NCBI GenBank assembly: GCA_019695305.1
Contig: JAIBAG010000002.1
Span: 1 to 64,000, forward strand
Source: a bacterium
Lineage (GTDB): Bacteria > UBA10199 > JAIBAG01
DNA length: 64,000 nt
Reading direction: 5' to 3'
Below are positions 62,444 to 64,000 of this stretch, piece after piece. Position numbers and translations under genes: made by a program. Position 1 is the stretch's first letter, and the number at the start of each line of letters is the position of its first letter. The notes under the pieces were generated by a model. It was not told the DNA's origin. It searched no databases and saw only the letters and a program-made list of their open reading frames with translations.

Positions 62444-62511
62444 GGTGGATGGTGGATAGTGAATGGTGGATAGCAAGTCTTTCCATCCACTACCCACCAT
62501 CCACCATCCAC
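62444..62511. repeat. Heptamer-built hairpin repeat, copy 3
   Basis: Left arm from 62444 is GTGGATG, GTGGATA, GTGAATG, GTGGATA; right arm to 62511 is complementary to GTGGATG, GTGGATG, GTGGGTA, GTGGATG. It begins just after the tRNA-Leu and ends 5 nt before the aguB ATG. Same family as copies at 11101 and 57071. Confidence 0.85.
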
Positions 62512-62516
62512 TCTCT

Positions 62517-63389
62517 ATGACTTCATCCACAGTCACATTAGGCTTAGTACAGATGAATTGCTCGGCAAACCCCGAGGAAAACCTCAATAAGGCCATTATT
62601 AATATTGAAAAACTAGCCGATGCCGGATCACAAATTATTGCATTGCAAGAACTCTTTGGCAGCCTTTATTTTTGCCAAGAAAATAAGGACGATTATTTTA
62701 AACTCGCCTCCCCTATTCCGGGTAAAGTAAGTGATGCGCTGTCATTAGTGGCTAAAAAGAAAAACATTGTGCTGGTAGCCTCTCTCTACGAAAACGATAA
62801 CAATCAGTATTACAACACAGCCGTTATTTTTGATGCCGACGGCACACTTAAAACCAAATATCGCAAGTTGCACATTCCGGACGATTTAAAAAATCATTAT
62901 TCCGAACTTTATTATTTTAAACCTGGCAACTTGCCGCTTCAAGCAACGCAAACCAAGTATGGCAAAATTGGTGTGCTTGTCTGCTGGGACCAATGGTATC
63001 CCGAACCGGCCCGTGCCTTGGCCGCAGATGGTGCTCAAATCATTTTTTATCCCACCGCTATCGGCTGGCCTCGCAAAGAACGAGAACAGGCCATTGGAAA
63101 AGCCGAATTTGAGGCCTGGGTTACCATGCAACGCTCGCATGCCATTGCTAACGGCGTTTTTGTAGCCGCCATCAACCGCGTGGGTCATGAAGATAATCTT
63201 AATTTTTGGGGTGGTTCTTTTGTAAGCGGTCCCTTTGGTGTGATTCAGCAACAATTAGGGCATGATGAAGAAGCCAACCTCATGGTTAAAATTGATTTGA
63301 ATGAATCGGATACGGTTAAAAAGGACTGGCCCTTTTTAAATTGCCGTCGTTTCAAATTAAACTCTCCCGGAGTATTTAAAGACTCATGA
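62517..63389 (+). CDS. aguB: N-carbamoylputrescine amidase
   Basis: AguB hydrolyses N-carbamoylputrescine to putrescine, CO2 and ammonia. The 290-residue nitrilase-superfamily protein has the catalytic triad E45 (IALQELFG), K117 (KYRKLHIP) and C156 (VLVCWDQWYPE). The start is the ATG at 62517; a longer frame from 62463 only adds repeat-encoded residues. It overlaps aguA by 4 bp (ATGA), giving the pair for agmatine use. Confidence 0.93.
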   Translation: MTSSTVTLGLVQMNCSANPEENLNKAIINIEKLADAGSQIIALQELFGSLYFCQENKDDYFKLASPIPGKVSDALSLVAKKKNIVLVASLYENDNNQYYNTAVIFDADGTLKTKYRKLHIPDDLKNHYSELYYFKPGNLPLQATQTKYGKIGVLVCWDQWYPEPARALAADGAQIIFYPTAIGWPRKEREQAIGKAEFEAWVTMQRSHAIANGVFVAAINRVGHEDNLNFWGGSFVSGPFGVIQQQLGHDEEANLMVKIDLNESDTVKKDWPFLNCRRFKLNSPGVFKDS

Positions 63390-64000
63390 GCACTCCTGCA
63401 TCCTTAGGCTACCACATGCCCGCCGAATGGGAACTTCATGAAGGAACCTGGATATCGTGGCCCCATAACGAAAACTCATTCCCTGGAAAAATTCATTTCA
63501 TTTCAAAGTTTTGGGTGGCTATTGCTAAAAACTTACATGAACACGAAAACATCCATATAAATGTAAAAGATAAGGAGATGGAAACAAGCATTAAAACCTT
63601 ACTTCAAGCCCAAAATGTGGACATGAATAAAATTTTTCTGCACCCCTTTGAAACCAACGATTGCTGGGCTCGCGATCATGGTCCAATTTTTATTGTTAGA
63701 AACAAGGACAACAAAAGAGAACTGGCGCTCACCGACTGGGAATTTAACATGTGGGGCGGTAAATACCCGCCTTGGGATTTAGATAACCAGATTCCTCAAA
63801 AAATAGCGAAGCTTTACAATATCCCCTCTTTCAGCCCCAAAATTGTGCTGGAAGGTGGATCTATTGATGTAAACGGCGCGGGTTGTTTACTAACCACCAA
63901 AACCTGCCTGTTAAACAAAAACCGTAACCCACACTTAAGCCAGGTTCAAATTGAACAATATTTAAAAGATTATTTGGGTGTAAAAAAGATTTTATGGCTA
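63386..64000 (+). CDS. aguA: Agmatine deiminase, N-terminal part (cut by window end)
   Basis: The frame starts with MSTPASLGYHMPAEWELHEG and stays open to the window edge, 205 codons. It shows the agmatine deiminase pattern with TWISWPHNENSFPG, CWARDHGPIF and LEGGSIDVNG, which include the active-site Asp and Glu region; the catalytic Cys lies beyond the window. Together with aguB it converts agmatine to putrescine. It overlaps aguB by 4 bp. Confidence 0.92.
   Translation, partial: MSTPASLGYHMPAEWELHEGTWISWPHNENSFPGKIHFISKFWVAIAKNLHEHENIHINVKDKEMETSIKTLLQAQNVDMNKIFLHPFETNDCWARDHGPIFIVRNKDNKRELALTDWEFNMWGGKYPPWDLDNQIPQKIAKLYNIPSFSPKIVLEGGSIDVNGAGCLLTTKTCLLNKNRNPHLSQVQIEQYLKDYLGVKKILWL

Overview
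The window comes from a diderm, Gram-negative-type bacterium. It carries BamA, a Skp/OmpH chaperone, LolC/E and LolD, TolQ-TolR-TolA-TolB, lipoprotein signal peptides and a MurU/AmgK-type cell-wall recycling pair. Gene content and order look like a deltaproteobacterium-like lineage, but no rRNA or marker tree is available here, so the taxonomic placement is inference. Most of the window is densely packed housekeeping DNA with 1-8 bp gene overlaps. Accessory material is limited to an IS30-type transposase end, two toxin-antitoxin loci (one with a frameshifted toxin), a Fic gene with iteron-like repeats, a MITE-like element and several families of dispersed hairpin repeats.

Layout. 1-0.66 kb: transposase end and an orphan acidic ORF. 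0.66-12.65 kb (minus strand): one long run lysS, lolC/E (two), lolD, bamA, skp, FHA/zinc-ribbon gene, yicC, gmk and a bifunctional rel/spoT, joining outer-membrane biogenesis to the stringent response. 12.7-21.4 kb: small accessory genes, VapBC, a large VWA membrane protein, an M3 peptidase, Fic and an AIM24-like protein. 21.5-25.9 kb: cytochrome c plus a PuuD-like membrane protein (apparently a split form of one enzyme), Bcp, an arylamine N-acetyltransferase, and AmgK-MurU. 26-30.2 kb: tolQRAB and a Ppx/GppA gene. 30.3-31.2 kb: MITE-like element and a broken higBA. 31.3-36.6 kb: argH, lysA, dapF, dapA, dapB. 36.6-44 kb: TPR lipoprotein, LolB-like protein, an oligopeptide-binding protein and lone permease, thiD-like kinase, Ste24 protease, phosphodiester glycosidase. 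44-48.4 kb (minus): rho, ndk, sucD, sucC.

The most interesting stretch is 48.5-58 kb. Ethylmalonyl-CoA mutase (ecm) and crotonyl-CoA carboxylase/reductase (ccr) lie immediately before kdd-kamA-kamD-kamE-kal-kce, the enzymes of the 3,5-diaminohexanoate (fermentation-type) lysine pathway. That pathway ends in crotonyl-CoA, and crotonyl-CoA is the substrate of Ccr. The arrangement suggests that lysine carbon is reductively carboxylated and assimilated through the ethylmalonyl-CoA route instead of being fermented to butyrate. The coupling is inferred from adjacency; the family assignments are strong. The same window also carries much of the lysine biosynthetic (DAP) pathway.

58-64 kb: a diacylglycerol-kinase-like gene, gap-pgk-tpiA-secG preceded by a large palindrome, a tRNA-Leu whose anticodon reads AAG, and the agmatine-to-putrescine pair aguB-aguA (aguA runs off the end). 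A family of hairpins built from degenerate heptamers of the type GTGGATG occurs three times. Each copy sits just before a start codon, and two of them contain the stop codon of the gene before.
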